DNA from: CAILZL01 sp050248275
GTDB lineage: Bacteria; Pseudomonadota; Gammaproteobacteria; Steroidobacterales; Steroidobacteraceae
DNA length: 64,000 nt
Direction: 5' to 3'
NCBI GenBank assembly: GCA_050248275.1
Contig: JBFWSR010000001.1
Location: forward strand, 186,001-250,000
Part shown: one piece after another, positions 52,294-60,912 of the stretch
Position numbering within the stretch: the stretch's first letter is position 1
How the letters are laid out: each line of letters opens with the position of its first letter
Program-made: the position numbers and the translations under genes
The notes under the pieces: model-generated
What the model was told of the DNA's origin: nothing
The model's database searches: none
Seen by the model: only the letters and a program-made list of their open reading frames with translations

Positions 52294-53323
52294 GCAGTTT
52301 CGGGTCCAGTGCATCGCGCATGGCATCGGTGAGCAGACTGATCGCCGTTACCAGCAGCGCCATGCTGCCGCCGGCTGCCAGCAGTTGCCACCACTTGCCA
52401 ATCACCAGTTCTTCCTGCGTCTCGGCCAGGATGGTGCCCCAGCTCACCATGTCCACCGGCACGCCCAGACCGAGGAAAGACAGAATGACTTCGGCCTTGA
52501 TGAAGCCCACCACATGCTGCGAGAACTGCACCAGGATCACGTGACTGACATTCGGCAGGATGTGCTTGAACATGCGCGAGGCATGCGACGCGCCCAAAGC
52601 CTGTGCGGCGCGCACATAGGCACGCTCGGTGTGCTTGAGATACTCGGCGCGCACCAGGCGATAGATGCCGGTCCAGCCGGTCAATCCCAAAATCAGAATA
52701 ATCGTGACGAAGCCGCGACTGAACACTGTCGCCACCGCCAGAATCAGCAGAATGTAAGGCAGTGAAGTGAGCACGTTGTAAAACCATTCCAGCACGGTAT
52801 CGGTCAGTCCACCGAAATATCCGGCCAAGGCGCCCAGCGTGGTGCCGATCAACACCGCCACCAACGCGGCGACAATGCCCACGGTGATGGAGACCTCCGA
52901 ACCCTTGATGGTCTTGAGCAGCACATCATGGCCCCACTTGTCGGCGCCGAATGGCAGACGCGTGGCCTGCTGTGCCTGCACCGCGGCAATCTGCGCCGTG
53001 CGTTGCCGCCATTCCGGGTAACGCGGCGCAAGTGGGTCAATATCCTCAATATCAACGGGCGGTCCGGCTTGCGGACGTGGGATGCCCACCGGCGCGTTGG
53101 CATCGGTGGTATTGGTGACCTTGTCAAAGGTGGGCGGCGCATAGGAATTGGCGACTTCGGCATTCCAGTTACCGGCAATCACACCCATGTAGGAAGCCAG
53201 CATGATGACAATGAAAATGAGAGTGACGGCCAGCGACCACATCGCGATGCGATCGTGTTTGAGACGTCGCCATGCCAGCATCCATGGACCGGCCGAATCC
53301 TGCTGCAAGGCAACGTCGATCAT
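52286..53323 (-). CDS. yejE: Peptide ABC transporter permease (YejE-like)
   Basis: DppC-type permease of 345 residues. After a first membrane helix (MWSLAVTLIFIVIMLASYMG) comes a long periplasmic stretch with DIDPLAPRYPEWRQRTAQI, then five helices with the EAA-like motif RLVRAEYLKHTERAYVRAAQALGASHASRMFKHILPN. The extended periplasmic loop is a YejE trait. It overlaps yejB by four bases and yejF by eight. Confidence 0.9.
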   Translation of the reverse strand: MIDVALQQDSAGPWMLAWRRLKHDRIAMWSLAVTLIFIVIMLASYMGVIAGNWNAEVANSYAPPTFDKVTNTTDANAPVGIPRPQAGPPVDIEDIDPLAPRYPEWRQRTAQIAAVQAQQATRLPFGADKWGHDVLLKTIKGSEVSITVGIVAALVAVLIGTTLGALAGYFGGLTDTVLEWFYNVLTSLPYILLILAVATVFSRGFVTIILILGLTGWTGIYRLVRAEYLKHTERAYVRAAQALGASHASRMFKHILPNVSHVILVQFSQHVVGFIKAEVILSFLGLGVPVDMVSWGTILAETQEELVIGKWWQLLAAGGSMALLVTAISLLTDAMRDALDPKLHE

Positions 53324-54264
53324 TTGAACGTCACCCGTGGATCAACCCAGCGATACAACACATCCACCAGCAGGTTGATCAGCATGGTCAGGATGGCCAG
53401 ATACACGGTGATGGCCTTGATCACTGGAAAATCACTGCGATTCACCGACTCCACTACTTCACGCCCCAAACCGGGAATCGAGAAGAACACTTCCAGCAGG
53501 AATGAACCGACGAACAGACCGGGCAGGGCAATGCCCAGATTGGTCAGAATCGGAATGGCGGCATTGCGCAGCACATGCTTGAGCATCACCGTGTGTTCCG
53601 ACAGGCCCTTGGCGCGTGCAGTGCGCACATAGTCGAGATTCATTTCATCGAGCACGAAGCTGCGATACAGGCGCAGCGACGGCGCCAGCCCCACCAGCAC
53701 CGCCAGCAGAGTCGGCAGGGGCGCATAGCGTGTCAGATTGGTGGCGAAACTTTCCGTCCAGCCCTGTACCGGAAACCAACCCAGCCTGAAACCGAACAGC
53801 CACTGAAACACGATGATGTAGACGAGGAAGCTGATCGACATCGCCACGGTGCAACCGATCATCACCATGCGATCGGTGAGCGAGCCGCGTACATACGCCA
53901 CCAGTACGGCGAACAGCACAGCCAGCAGCGTTTCCAGCACCAGCACCGGCACCATGATGGTCAGCGTCGGCCCCACGCGCGTCAGCAGGATGTCCGACAC
54001 CAGTTCGCTGGTGGACCAGCTGCGGCCAAAATCAAACGTGCATACCTGTTTGACAAAGATCCAGAACTGCACCCAGTAGGGCCGGTCCACACCCAGTTGC
54101 GTGCGAATGTTGGCGATCTGCGCCGGATCGGAAATCTTGCCGGCAAGTATGTACGCCGGGTCGCCGCCCACCCAGTTGAACAGCACGAATACCAGCAGCA
54201 TCACACCCAACAGGGTGGGGATCATGTGCAATATACGGCGCAGCAGGAATGACGGCAGATTCAT
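53320..54264 (-). CDS. yejB: Peptide ABC transporter permease (YejB-like)
   Basis: DppB-type permease of 314 residues beginning LLRRILHMIPTLLGVMLLVFVLFNWVGGDPA, with the permease motif SFVLDEMNLDYVRTARAKGLSEHTVMLKHVLRNA. It is shorter than E. coli YejB (364) but normal for DppB-type proteins. Its ATG overlaps the stop of the binding-protein gene (ATGA). Confidence 0.9.
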   Translation of the reverse strand: MNLPSFLLRRILHMIPTLLGVMLLVFVLFNWVGGDPAYILAGKISDPAQIANIRTQLGVDRPYWVQFWIFVKQVCTFDFGRSWSTSELVSDILLTRVGPTLTIMVPVLVLETLLAVLFAVLVAYVRGSLTDRMVMIGCTVAMSISFLVYIIVFQWLFGFRLGWFPVQGWTESFATNLTRYAPLPTLLAVLVGLAPSLRLYRSFVLDEMNLDYVRTARAKGLSEHTVMLKHVLRNAAIPILTNLGIALPGLFVGSFLLEVFFSIPGLGREVVESVNRSDFPVIKAITVYLAILTMLINLLVDVLYRWVDPRVTFK

Positions 54265-56078
54265 TGATGTGACGCCTGCCGGGCTGCGACATCAATGTCG
54301 AGATACTTGTAGCGCGCGTGATACATGGGATGTTTCTTGTAGCCTTTCACCCAGGGACGCATGACATGCACCCATGAGCGCGTGACGCCCAGACGCCACG
54401 GCGCATACGCCAGCACATAGCGATTCATTTCCCGATACAGCGCATTGCGTTGTGGGCTGTCCGGTATGGCCATGGCCTGTTCATAAAGCGCGTTGAACTG
54501 CGGCAGATCAAAACGCGAAATGTTCGATGCGCCCTTGTTGGGCCCATACAGCAGTTGTAAAAAGTTTTGTGCATCAGGATAGTCAGCCACCCACGCTGCG
54601 CCGGTCATCTGGAACTTGCCCACTTTCTGGTCGCGGATCAGATCGGCGAATTGCAGGGAAGTCATCTTCATGCGGATGCCGATGGCCTTCATGGACTTCT
54701 GCCACAACTGCGCCAGCATCACCGAGGCAAGACCTCCGGAAGAGTTCTTGTATTCCACCGTCAATGACGAACCGTCGGGCTGTTCACGATAGCCATCGCC
54801 ATCGCGATCCACATAGCCATACATATCCAGCAATGCCCTGGCGCGTATCGGATCGTAATCCTGATCCACAGCAGTAAATCCCGGATCGTAGCCCACCACA
54901 CCGGGAGGCACGGGGCTTTGCGCAGCCAGCGCCGTATTGCGTCGAATGACCGTGATTTCCTGATTGCGGTTGTAACCCAGCGTCATGGCGCGACGCAGCG
55001 CCACATGTGGCGCGTCATAACCGCCTACCACCGGATCGTCCATGTTGAAGGCATCGTAAGTCACTTCGGCCTGCAGTTCGCGATAAGCGCGCACGCCCTG
55101 TCTGGCGAGGGCAGGGGCCAGCTTGCCGTCGGGCAGCACCTGTGACACATAGGTGGAAGGCAGTTCCTGAGTCAGATCATGTTCGCCATTCATGAATGCC
55201 AGAAAGTAAGGCTGCTCGGCTTCAATGGGATAGATTTCGATGCGATCCAGCAATGGCAAGGACTTGCCGGCAATGCTCTGCACCACCTCACGATCCCATT
55301 CGTCATTCATGTCGGCATAGGTGGTGTCCAGGGTCTCATGACGGTAGTCCGGGTTGCGCTCCAGCACGATCTTGGAGCGCCGCACCCATTGCCCCAGCTT
55401 GAACGGTCCGGTGCCGACCGGATGTCCCATGGTGTCATCGCGGTAATACTCCATCACTTCGCGCGCCAGTGGCGCAGTGGTGGGCATGGTGAAGATGTAC
55501 AGGAAATTGAAATCGGGTTTGGTCAAGGTGATGCGCAGCGTATACCGATCCAGCAACTGCAAACCGGCAACGCTGGTTTCATAGTCGAATTTGCCATGCT
55601 TTTTCGCCTGCGCCGCCAGCGCATCCAGACCGGCGATACGGCCTTCGATCAACCAGATATTGGGACTGCTGATGGCCGGATCCATCATGCGTTTCAGCGC
55701 GTAGATCTGGTCGGCTGCGGTCAATTCCCGTTTGACCCCTTTGAAGGCCGGGTCGCTGCTGAAATACACGCCGCGTTTGAACCTGAAGGTATAGACCAGA
55801 CCCTTCTGCTCGGGAACAGGCACTTCCGTCAGCAGGTTGGACACCAGTCTGGAAGGGCGCGCCAGGTAATCGTAATCAAGGGCCGTGTCGAATATCTCGG
55901 CGCAGATGTCGTTTGAATATACATCACTGATGCGCTGCGGATCGAAGCCGGTTTCTGCGGTGCGTTGCGAGGTGCGCAACACTTTCAAGGGTGCGGCCAG
56001 ATTCTGCGCTGACCAGCACATCAGCGCCGCAGCCATTACGATGGATATGAGACGGGGAATCGTTATCGAGGCGCGCAT
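54261..56078 (-). CDS. yejA: Periplasmic peptide-binding protein (YejA-like)
   Basis: A 605-residue solute-binding protein of family 5 with a signal peptide (RLISIVMAAALMCWSAQNLAAP). The mature part has KVLRTSQRTAETGFDPQRISDVYSNDI, GTGPFKLGQWVRRSKIVLERNPDY and DPVVGGYDAPHVALRRAMTLGYNR, all typical of SBP_bac_5. ATG 56078 is chosen because upstream in-frame sequence has no export signal. It heads the Yej operon. Relatives bind oligopeptides; the ligand here is unknown. Confidence 0.88.
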   Translation of the reverse strand: MRASITIPRLISIVMAAALMCWSAQNLAAPLKVLRTSQRTAETGFDPQRISDVYSNDICAEIFDTALDYDYLARPSRLVSNLLTEVPVPEQKGLVYTFRFKRGVYFSSDPAFKGVKRELTAADQIYALKRMMDPAISSPNIWLIEGRIAGLDALAAQAKKHGKFDYETSVAGLQLLDRYTLRITLTKPDFNFLYIFTMPTTAPLAREVMEYYRDDTMGHPVGTGPFKLGQWVRRSKIVLERNPDYRHETLDTTYADMNDEWDREVVQSIAGKSLPLLDRIEIYPIEAEQPYFLAFMNGEHDLTQELPSTYVSQVLPDGKLAPALARQGVRAYRELQAEVTYDAFNMDDPVVGGYDAPHVALRRAMTLGYNRNQEITVIRRNTALAAQSPVPPGVVGYDPGFTAVDQDYDPIRARALLDMYGYVDRDGDGYREQPDGSSLTVEYKNSSGGLASVMLAQLWQKSMKAIGIRMKMTSLQFADLIRDQKVGKFQMTGAAWVADYPDAQNFLQLLYGPNKGASNISRFDLPQFNALYEQAMAIPDSPQRNALYREMNRYVLAYAPWRLGVTRSWVHVMRPWVKGYKKHPMYHARYKYLDIDVAARQASHQ

Positions 56079-56125
56079 GCTGGCATCATTTGCGCAAAAG
56101 GCGCTGCAAGGCAAGGTGATGAGCT

Positions 56126-56512
56126 TTACTTTCGATGAATATCGAAATGAATCTTCACGCCGCCCAGCAAGGCTGCGGCAATGCCGGAACAGAGACTGAC
56201 AATCAATGATGCAGCAACGGCTGTCCAGAAACTGTCGATGCTGAACCCGTCCAGCAGCCAGGCCACCAGACTCAGCATGCCGGCGTTGATGACCAGCAGG
56301 AACAGCCCCAGCGTCACGATGGTAATGGGCAGGGTAAGGATCAGCACCAGGGGCCGCACCACGGCATTGATCACGCCCAGCAATAAGGCCGCCATGATCA
56401 GGTTCTGTGCATTGTCGAAATGCAGCCCCTTCAGCAAGCCGGTGGCCAACCACAATCCCATGGCCGCGAACGCAGCGCGCAGGCAGAACTGCAGAATTGT
56501 CTTGTGTTGCAT
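56126..56512 (-). CDS. Phage holin family 4 / YvlD-type membrane protein
   Basis: A 128-residue protein with four hydrophobic segments and the YvlD/holin-4 pattern GLLKGLHFDNAQNLIMAALLLGVINAVVRPLVLILTLPITIVTLGLFLLVINA. Despite the family name these are ordinary chromosomal membrane proteins, and no phage genes lie nearby. It starts two bases after the ctaA stop. Function unknown. Confidence 0.85.
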   Translation of the reverse strand: MQHKTILQFCLRAAFAAMGLWLATGLLKGLHFDNAQNLIMAALLLGVINAVVRPLVLILTLPITIVTLGLFLLVINAGMLSLVAWLLDGFSIDSFWTAVAASLIVSLCSGIAAALLGGVKIHFDIHRK

Positions 56513-56514
56513 GA

Positions 56515-57531
56515 TCAATAAACTCCGCGAGGCACCCACAACACCCGATTCAGTCGGACCACACTGAGCAGCAATAGTGCGGCCATTGCGTTATGCGTAG
56601 TGGCCAGCCATAAAGGAAAGCCCTTGAGCACCATCAGGGGACCAACTATCAGTTGCGTCAGCAGGGCAAGACCAACCAGCAGTCCAGCGAATTGCACGGC
56701 GCGGGTCTGCGCGCGGGTCCAGGCGAGGAACGCCACGAAACCCAGCATCAGCGCCGTCACCAGCGCACCGATGCGATGTACGAAGTGAATGGCGACACGT
56801 GCCGGATGGTCGAGCACGCCGCCTTCATAGTCGATGCCCAGGCCGCGCCACAGTACGAATGCATCTTTCGCATCCATGTCAGGCCAGTAGGAAGCCTGAC
56901 AGGTGGGAAAATCGGGGCAGGACACGGCTGCATAGTTGGTGCTGGTCCAGCCGCCCAGAAAGATCTGCACAACGAGCACGCCCAAGCCGATGAGGGCAAA
57001 CTTGCGGATATTGCGCTCTGCCATCGGACGGGTACTGCGTTGCACACGCATGGCCAGCCAGGCCAGCAACGACAGGGTGGTCAGACCGCCCAGCAGATGC
57101 GCCGCCACGATCAATGGCTTGAGCAGCAAGGTCACGGTCCACATGCCCAGCAAACCCTGCAGAATCACCAGCGGCACCAGCAACAGCGGCAGCTTCACCG
57201 GCTGGTTCGGATCGTGACGATTCGCATAGGCCAGCGCCGCCAGCACCAGAATGATCAACCCCAGGCTGCTGGCGACATAGCGATGCGTCATTTCCTTCAC
57301 GGCCTTGGAATATTCAAAGCGGCGATCTGGATAACGCTGCTGCGCCCGGGCCAGATTCTGTTCGGCATCGCCCGCCGACACATGGCCATAACAGCCCGGC
57401 CAGTCGGGACAACCCAGACCGGCATCGTTCAGGCGTACCCAGGCACCCAGCACCACCACGCACAACGCCAGCAGTGCGCCAAACAGGCTCAGGCGTCGAA
57501 ACAGTTTCAGACGATCGGCAGGTTTCATCAC
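56515..57531 (-). CDS. ctaA: Heme A synthase (COX15/CtaA)
   Basis: Converts heme O to heme A for the aa3 oxidase. The 338-residue membrane protein keeps the four heme His regions (EMTHRYVASSLG, VAAHLLGG, IHFVHRIGA, TTHNAMAA) and a Cys pair in the first loop (GLGCPDWPGCYG). About eight membrane helices. Its place after SURF1 and a Sco-like gene fits a cox assembly operon. The cyoE/ctaB gene that often follows is absent here. Confidence 0.94.
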   Translation of the reverse strand: MMKPADRLKLFRRLSLFGALLALCVVVLGAWVRLNDAGLGCPDWPGCYGHVSAGDAEQNLARAQQRYPDRRFEYSKAVKEMTHRYVASSLGLIILVLAALAYANRHDPNQPVKLPLLLVPLVILQGLLGMWTVTLLLKPLIVAAHLLGGLTTLSLLAWLAMRVQRSTRPMAERNIRKFALIGLGVLVVQIFLGGWTSTNYAAVSCPDFPTCQASYWPDMDAKDAFVLWRGLGIDYEGGVLDHPARVAIHFVHRIGALVTALMLGFVAFLAWTRAQTRAVQFAGLLVGLALLTQLIVGPLMVLKGFPLWLATTHNAMAALLLLSVVRLNRVLWVPRGVY

Positions 57532-57565
57532 TGCTCTCCAGTTCTTGTTGTCATCGTGATGCGCA

Positions 57566-58186
57566 TCAGCCGATATGCGACAGATTCAGCAGTTTCTTCA
57601 GATCCTGATAGATGGAACGCGGATCGGTGCCAGGCGCGTAGCTCATCATCAGGTTGCCCAGTGGATCGATAATGTAGGTCCGTTTGCCATCCATAACTCC
57701 AAGCCCATTGAACACCGGAAACAGATCCAGTATTGACTTGCCGGCAGCGCTGTCGATATTGGCACTGATCAGGCCGGGTTGCTCGGCGGCAAAATAGGCG
57801 GCATCACAACAACTGCCGGTATAGAGGAACACGCGGCTGACGCGTGCGATGTCCTTGCCGAGCAGCAGACGCGCATCGCGCATGTTGAGCAATGCGCTGC
57901 GACAGACTGTGTCGCACTCGCCCACGCCGATGTAAACCAGACTCCAGGTACCACGCAGAAAAGCCGTATCGGTCTGTGTCCCGTCCGCCTTCAGCAGCGC
58001 CACCTCGGGCAAGGGAATGGCGGGTGTAATCAGATCGCCCTTGTTGGTAGTACCGGTTGGCCGCCAGCCACTGCCGTAATATACGACGAAGGCCAGCAGC
58101 AGCGGCGCCAGAAACAAGCCCATGACCAGAAAGAAGGGTTTGCGATTGGGTTTGTGCAGGCCGTGACGGGCGCTTGAGTCAGTCAT
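57566..58186 (-). CDS. Sco-like/thioredoxin-fold protein of the oxidase cluster
   Basis: A 206-residue protein from ATG 58186 with one N-terminal membrane helix (FFLVMGLFLAPLLLAFVVYYGS) and a thioredoxin-like domain outside. C91 and C95 in ECDTVC form a CxxxC motif like Sco1, but the region is not the full Sco CxxxCP, and a second Cys pair (SCCDAAY) follows. It may handle copper or disulfides for CuA assembly; this is inference. It overlaps SURF1 by four bases. Confidence 0.72.
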   Translation of the reverse strand: MTDSSARHGLHKPNRKPFFLVMGLFLAPLLLAFVVYYGSGWRPTGTTNKGDLITPAIPLPEVALLKADGTQTDTAFLRGTWSLVYIGVGECDTVCRSALLNMRDARLLLGKDIARVSRVFLYTGSCCDAAYFAAEQPGLISANIDSAAGKSILDLFPVFNGLGVMDGKRTYIIDPLGNLMMSYAPGTDPRSIYQDLKKLLNLSHIG

Positions 58187-58911
58187 GTTTCGATTCGTTT
58201 CAGGTTCACAACAACAAAAATGATCAACAGGGTTGCGGCCAGACCGAACCACTGCACGGCATAGGCAACATGACGTTCGGGACTGAAGCCCAGATTGATT
58301 TGCCAGGCGCGCTCGAAGCCATCAACAGCCGCAGCATCCAGCAAAACGATGCGCGATTGCAAACCGGGGCCATACAGCCCCTGCAATTCCTGCAGGGTTG
58401 GATAATTAAGCACCTGCGGCCATATGTCCGGTTGAATGCCCGCGTTACCGGCGCGCACGCCGGGACGCGGCAACTCGTCGAGCATGCCAACGATCTGTCG
58501 CGGCTGCGCATCGACTGCAATCTGCGGCCGCTGTCGGCGCTCGGCCCCCATCGGCACCCAACCACGGTCAACCAGCAGCAAAGACTGGTCGCTCAGCTTA
58601 AAAGGCGTCAGCACCCGATAGCCCGGTTGTCCGTGAACCGATGGCATGTTGTCCAGCAGCACTTGATGAGCGGGTTCGTAGCTGCCCTCGACGCTGACCC
58701 GTTGGTAACGCGCCAGTCTGGATGCATTCACTGCTGTCAACGGCCGGATTTGCTTGCGGCCCTGCTCGGCCTGCGCCATCAACTCGCGTTTTTCGCCGGC
58801 ACGGCGCAACTGCCAGAGTCCAAGACCGATCAGTCCGGGCAACAGCACCAGAGTCAGCAAACTGCCGAACCAGCCCGGTGCAAACACGCGGCTGCCCATT
58901 CGAAGCTTCAA
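58183..58911 (-). CDS. SURF1 family cytochrome oxidase assembly protein
   Basis: A 242-residue protein with membrane helices at each end (LLTLVLLPGLIGLGLWQLRRAGEK and YAVQWFGLAATLLIIFVVVNLKR), the SURF1 two-helix topology. GLWQLRRAGEK, GSYEPAHQVLLDN and LLVDRGWVP are family motifs. SURF1 proteins aid heme a insertion into subunit I. It overlaps the Sco-like gene and lies in the cox cluster. Confidence 0.92.
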   Translation of the reverse strand: MKLRMGSRVFAPGWFGSLLTLVLLPGLIGLGLWQLRRAGEKRELMAQAEQGRKQIRPLTAVNASRLARYQRVSVEGSYEPAHQVLLDNMPSVHGQPGYRVLTPFKLSDQSLLLVDRGWVPMGAERRQRPQIAVDAQPRQIVGMLDELPRPGVRAGNAGIQPDIWPQVLNYPTLQELQGLYGPGLQSRIVLLDAAAVDGFERAWQINLGFSPERHVAYAVQWFGLAATLLIIFVVVNLKRIET

Positions 58912-58993
58912 GATATACTACCCATGCTGTCTCAGCCGACATTCCAACTCAAAACCAGGGTTGCTCAACTGCGACGCAGCAGGAGTCAACATC

Positions 58994-59200
58994 ATGATCA
59001 AAATACTCATCGTCGCCTGTCTGCTGGCCATCATTGCCAGTCTCGGAGCCGGGCTGTTTCATCTGGTCAAGGACAAGGGCCATTCCAGGCGCATGGCGAA
59101 TGCCCTGACGCTGCGCGTCGCATTATCGGTGGCATTGTTCATTCTGCTGTTCATCGCCTGGCGCCAGGGCATCATTCAGCCGCATGGCATTGGTGGTTGA
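58994..59200 (+). CDS. DUF2909 (twin transmembrane) protein
   Basis: A 68-residue protein from ATG 58994 with AGGAG eight bases upstream. Two hydrophobic helices (ILIVACLLAIIASLGAGLFHLV and VALSVALFILLFIAWRQGII) flank KDKGHSRRMANALTLR. DUF2909 genes regularly sit beside coxC in cox clusters; the role is unknown. It is the only plus-strand gene of this cluster, diverging from SURF1 and facing coxC across a terminator. Confidence 0.9.
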   Translation: MIKILIVACLLAIIASLGAGLFHLVKDKGHSRRMANALTLRVALSVALFILLFIAWRQGIIQPHGIGG

Positions 59201-59226
59201 TCAGGCAAGCCAATCGGCAGACCAAC

Positions 59227-59270
59227 AAAAAAGCGGACAGGAAGTTCGGGCTCCCTATCCGCTGTTTTTT
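59227..59270. terminator. Bidirectional rho-independent terminator
   Basis: An A-tract, stem AGCGGAcAGG...CCTaTCCGCT and T-tract (59264-59270) lie between the convergent DUF2909 and coxC genes. With A runs on one side and T runs on the other it can end both transcripts. Confidence 0.85.
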
Positions 59271-59291
59271 GATGAACGTGGTACTGGATGA

Positions 59292-60167
59292 TTACAGCCA
59301 GTACACGAAAATGAACAGGCCCAGCCACACCACATCCACAAAGTGCCAGTACCAGGCCACTGCCTCGAAGGCGAAGTGATTGTCGGGCTGGAAATGACCC
59401 TTCATGGTACGCAGCCAGATCACCGTCAGCATGATGGCGCCGATCGTCACATGCAGACCGTGAAAGCCCGTGAGCATGAAGAAGGTTGAACCATAGATGC
59501 CGGTGCTGAGCTTGAGGTTGTATTCATGGTAGGCCTCGATGTACTCGTTGGCCTGTAAAAACACGAACAGGAAACCCAGCAGGAACGTCAACGCCAGGAA
59601 CACTTTCAATATGCCACGATTGCCGGCTTTCAAGGCATGGTGAGCGATGGTGATGGTCACGCCCGAGGTCAACAGGATCAGGGTATTGATGGCGGGCAAT
59701 CCAAACGCCGGGATTACTTCGAACTCGCCGCCCACTTTCGCCGGACCATTGCCCGGCCAGGCGCCGGAAAAGCCCTGCCACAGTATGCTGTTGGCGAACT
59801 TGACGCCCTGACCGCTCAACCAGGGCTGGGCGATATTACGTGCGTAGTAAAGCGCTCCAAAGAAAGCGGCGAAGAACATCACTTCGGAGAAGATGAACCA
59901 GATCATGCCCATGCGGAAGGAACGATCCACCGCCTGGTTGTACAGGCCGCCCACGCTCTCGTTGATGACATCGCGGAACCAGCCGAAGAACAGGCCCAGT
60001 ACGCAGGCGATGCCTACCCAGAACAGCCATGGCTGGTCGTGATTGAACCACTGCGCCGCACCGAACACGGTGATGAACATCGAAAGGGAACCAACGATGG
60101 GCCAGTGACTGGCATGCGGCACGTAGTACTTGCCTGCCGGAGCGTGGTCATGATGTGCGTGAGCCAT
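59292..60167 (-). CDS. coxC: Cytochrome c oxidase subunit III
   Basis: Seven-helix oxidase subunit, 291 residues. It opens with a His-rich MAHAHHDHAPAGKYYVPHASHWPIVGSLSMF and includes GMIWFIFSEVMFFAAFFGALYYAR, LTSGVTITIAHHALKAG and GFHGLHVTIGAIML, then WHFVDVVWLGLFIFVYWL at the C-terminus. Length and motifs match bacterial COX3. It follows ctaG by about 50 bases. Confidence 0.96.
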   Translation of the reverse strand: MAHAHHDHAPAGKYYVPHASHWPIVGSLSMFITVFGAAQWFNHDQPWLFWVGIACVLGLFFGWFRDVINESVGGLYNQAVDRSFRMGMIWFIFSEVMFFAAFFGALYYARNIAQPWLSGQGVKFANSILWQGFSGAWPGNGPAKVGGEFEVIPAFGLPAINTLILLTSGVTITIAHHALKAGNRGILKVFLALTFLLGFLFVFLQANEYIEAYHEYNLKLSTGIYGSTFFMLTGFHGLHVTIGAIMLTVIWLRTMKGHFQPDNHFAFEAVAWYWHFVDVVWLGLFIFVYWL

Positions 60168-60217
60168 AATTTTTTCCTGCTAATGCCTATCAATCGTTTA
60201 CTTCAGACAAAACCATA

Positions 60218-60790
60218 TCACCGGGCCGCCATCCGATCTTGCGGTACATCGAACATCGCATAGCCCAGCGTGACGCGATCAATATTGCGCGGCAGCGCCG
60301 GGTCCACAAAAAAGCGCACCTTCAGTTCCCGTTCCTGATTCGCGGCAAAATGCTGCGGAGTGAAGCAGAAACAGTCGGTCTTGCGAAAATACTGTGTGGC
60401 GGAGCCGGGTGCGATGCTCGGCACGGCCTGTGCTGTGACAGGCTGCGCCACCAGATTTTTGGCCCGAAATGTTGCCTCATACAACTGTCCCGGATGCACT
60501 TTGAGTACCCCTTGCTCCGGTCCGAACTCCCAGGCGCCGTTGGTAGGCATCGAGGAAATGAATTCAACCGTCACTTCACGATTCAGATCGACCTGACCCG
60601 AAGCCCTCGCCGTCGCCACCAGCAATTCCTTTTTATTGCCATAGCCGGTTACCGAGCACAACACGCTATAGAGCGGCACCAATGCCCAGCCAAAGGCAAA
60701 GGCACCGGCAACAAACCACCACAAATGCCGAGTCAGGCGGCGATTCTGCTGGTTGACGCTGGAGTCGTTCGTTTCAGCCACGCGCGCCAC
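60218..60790 (-). CDS. ctaG: Cytochrome oxidase copper assembly protein CtaG/Cox11
   Basis: Cox11-type protein delivering copper to CuB of subunit I. The 190 residues have an N-terminal helix (WFVAGAFAFGWALVPLYSVLC) and a periplasmic immunoglobulin-like domain with the copper motif CFCFTPQHF. A further Cys lies in LYSVLCSVTGYG. Its start overlaps the small protein gene at 60774-60905 by 17 bases. Confidence 0.95.
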   Translation of the reverse strand: MARVAETNDSSVNQQNRRLTRHLWWFVAGAFAFGWALVPLYSVLCSVTGYGNKKELLVATARASGQVDLNREVTVEFISSMPTNGAWEFGPEQGVLKVHPGQLYEATFRAKNLVAQPVTAQAVPSIAPGSATQYFRKTDCFCFTPQHFAANQERELKVRFFVDPALPRNIDRVTLGYAMFDVPQDRMAAR

Positions 60791-60905
60791 TCACGCTCAT
60801 GACAATGAAGCCCACATAAAAGCTCAGCGCCAGCGCCGCCAACCACCACACATTACGGCGGATGCGGCGTTGACGCTCGATTTCCTGATCGTTGGTAACG
60901 GACAT
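60774..60905 (-). CDS. Small single-span membrane protein of the cox cluster
   Basis: A 43-residue reading: a charged N-terminus (MSVTNDQEIERQRRIRRN), one hydrophobic helix (WWLAALALSFYVGFIVM) and a short tail. It lies between coxA and ctaG, seven bases before coxA in the reverse order and overlapping ctaG by 17 bases. Comparable tiny proteins occur at this place in other proteobacterial cox clusters, recalled from memory. It may stabilise or assemble the oxidase; unproven. Confidence 0.78.
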   Translation of the reverse strand: MSVTNDQEIERQRRIRRNVWWLAALALSFYVGFIVMSVSGARG

Positions 60906-60912
60906 GCAGCGC

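Noticed and set aside
56126..56512. Prophage remnant suggested by a holin-family gene
   Set aside because: The YvlD/holin-4 family is common on chromosomes, and the flanking genes are respiratory and transport genes with no phage neighbours.
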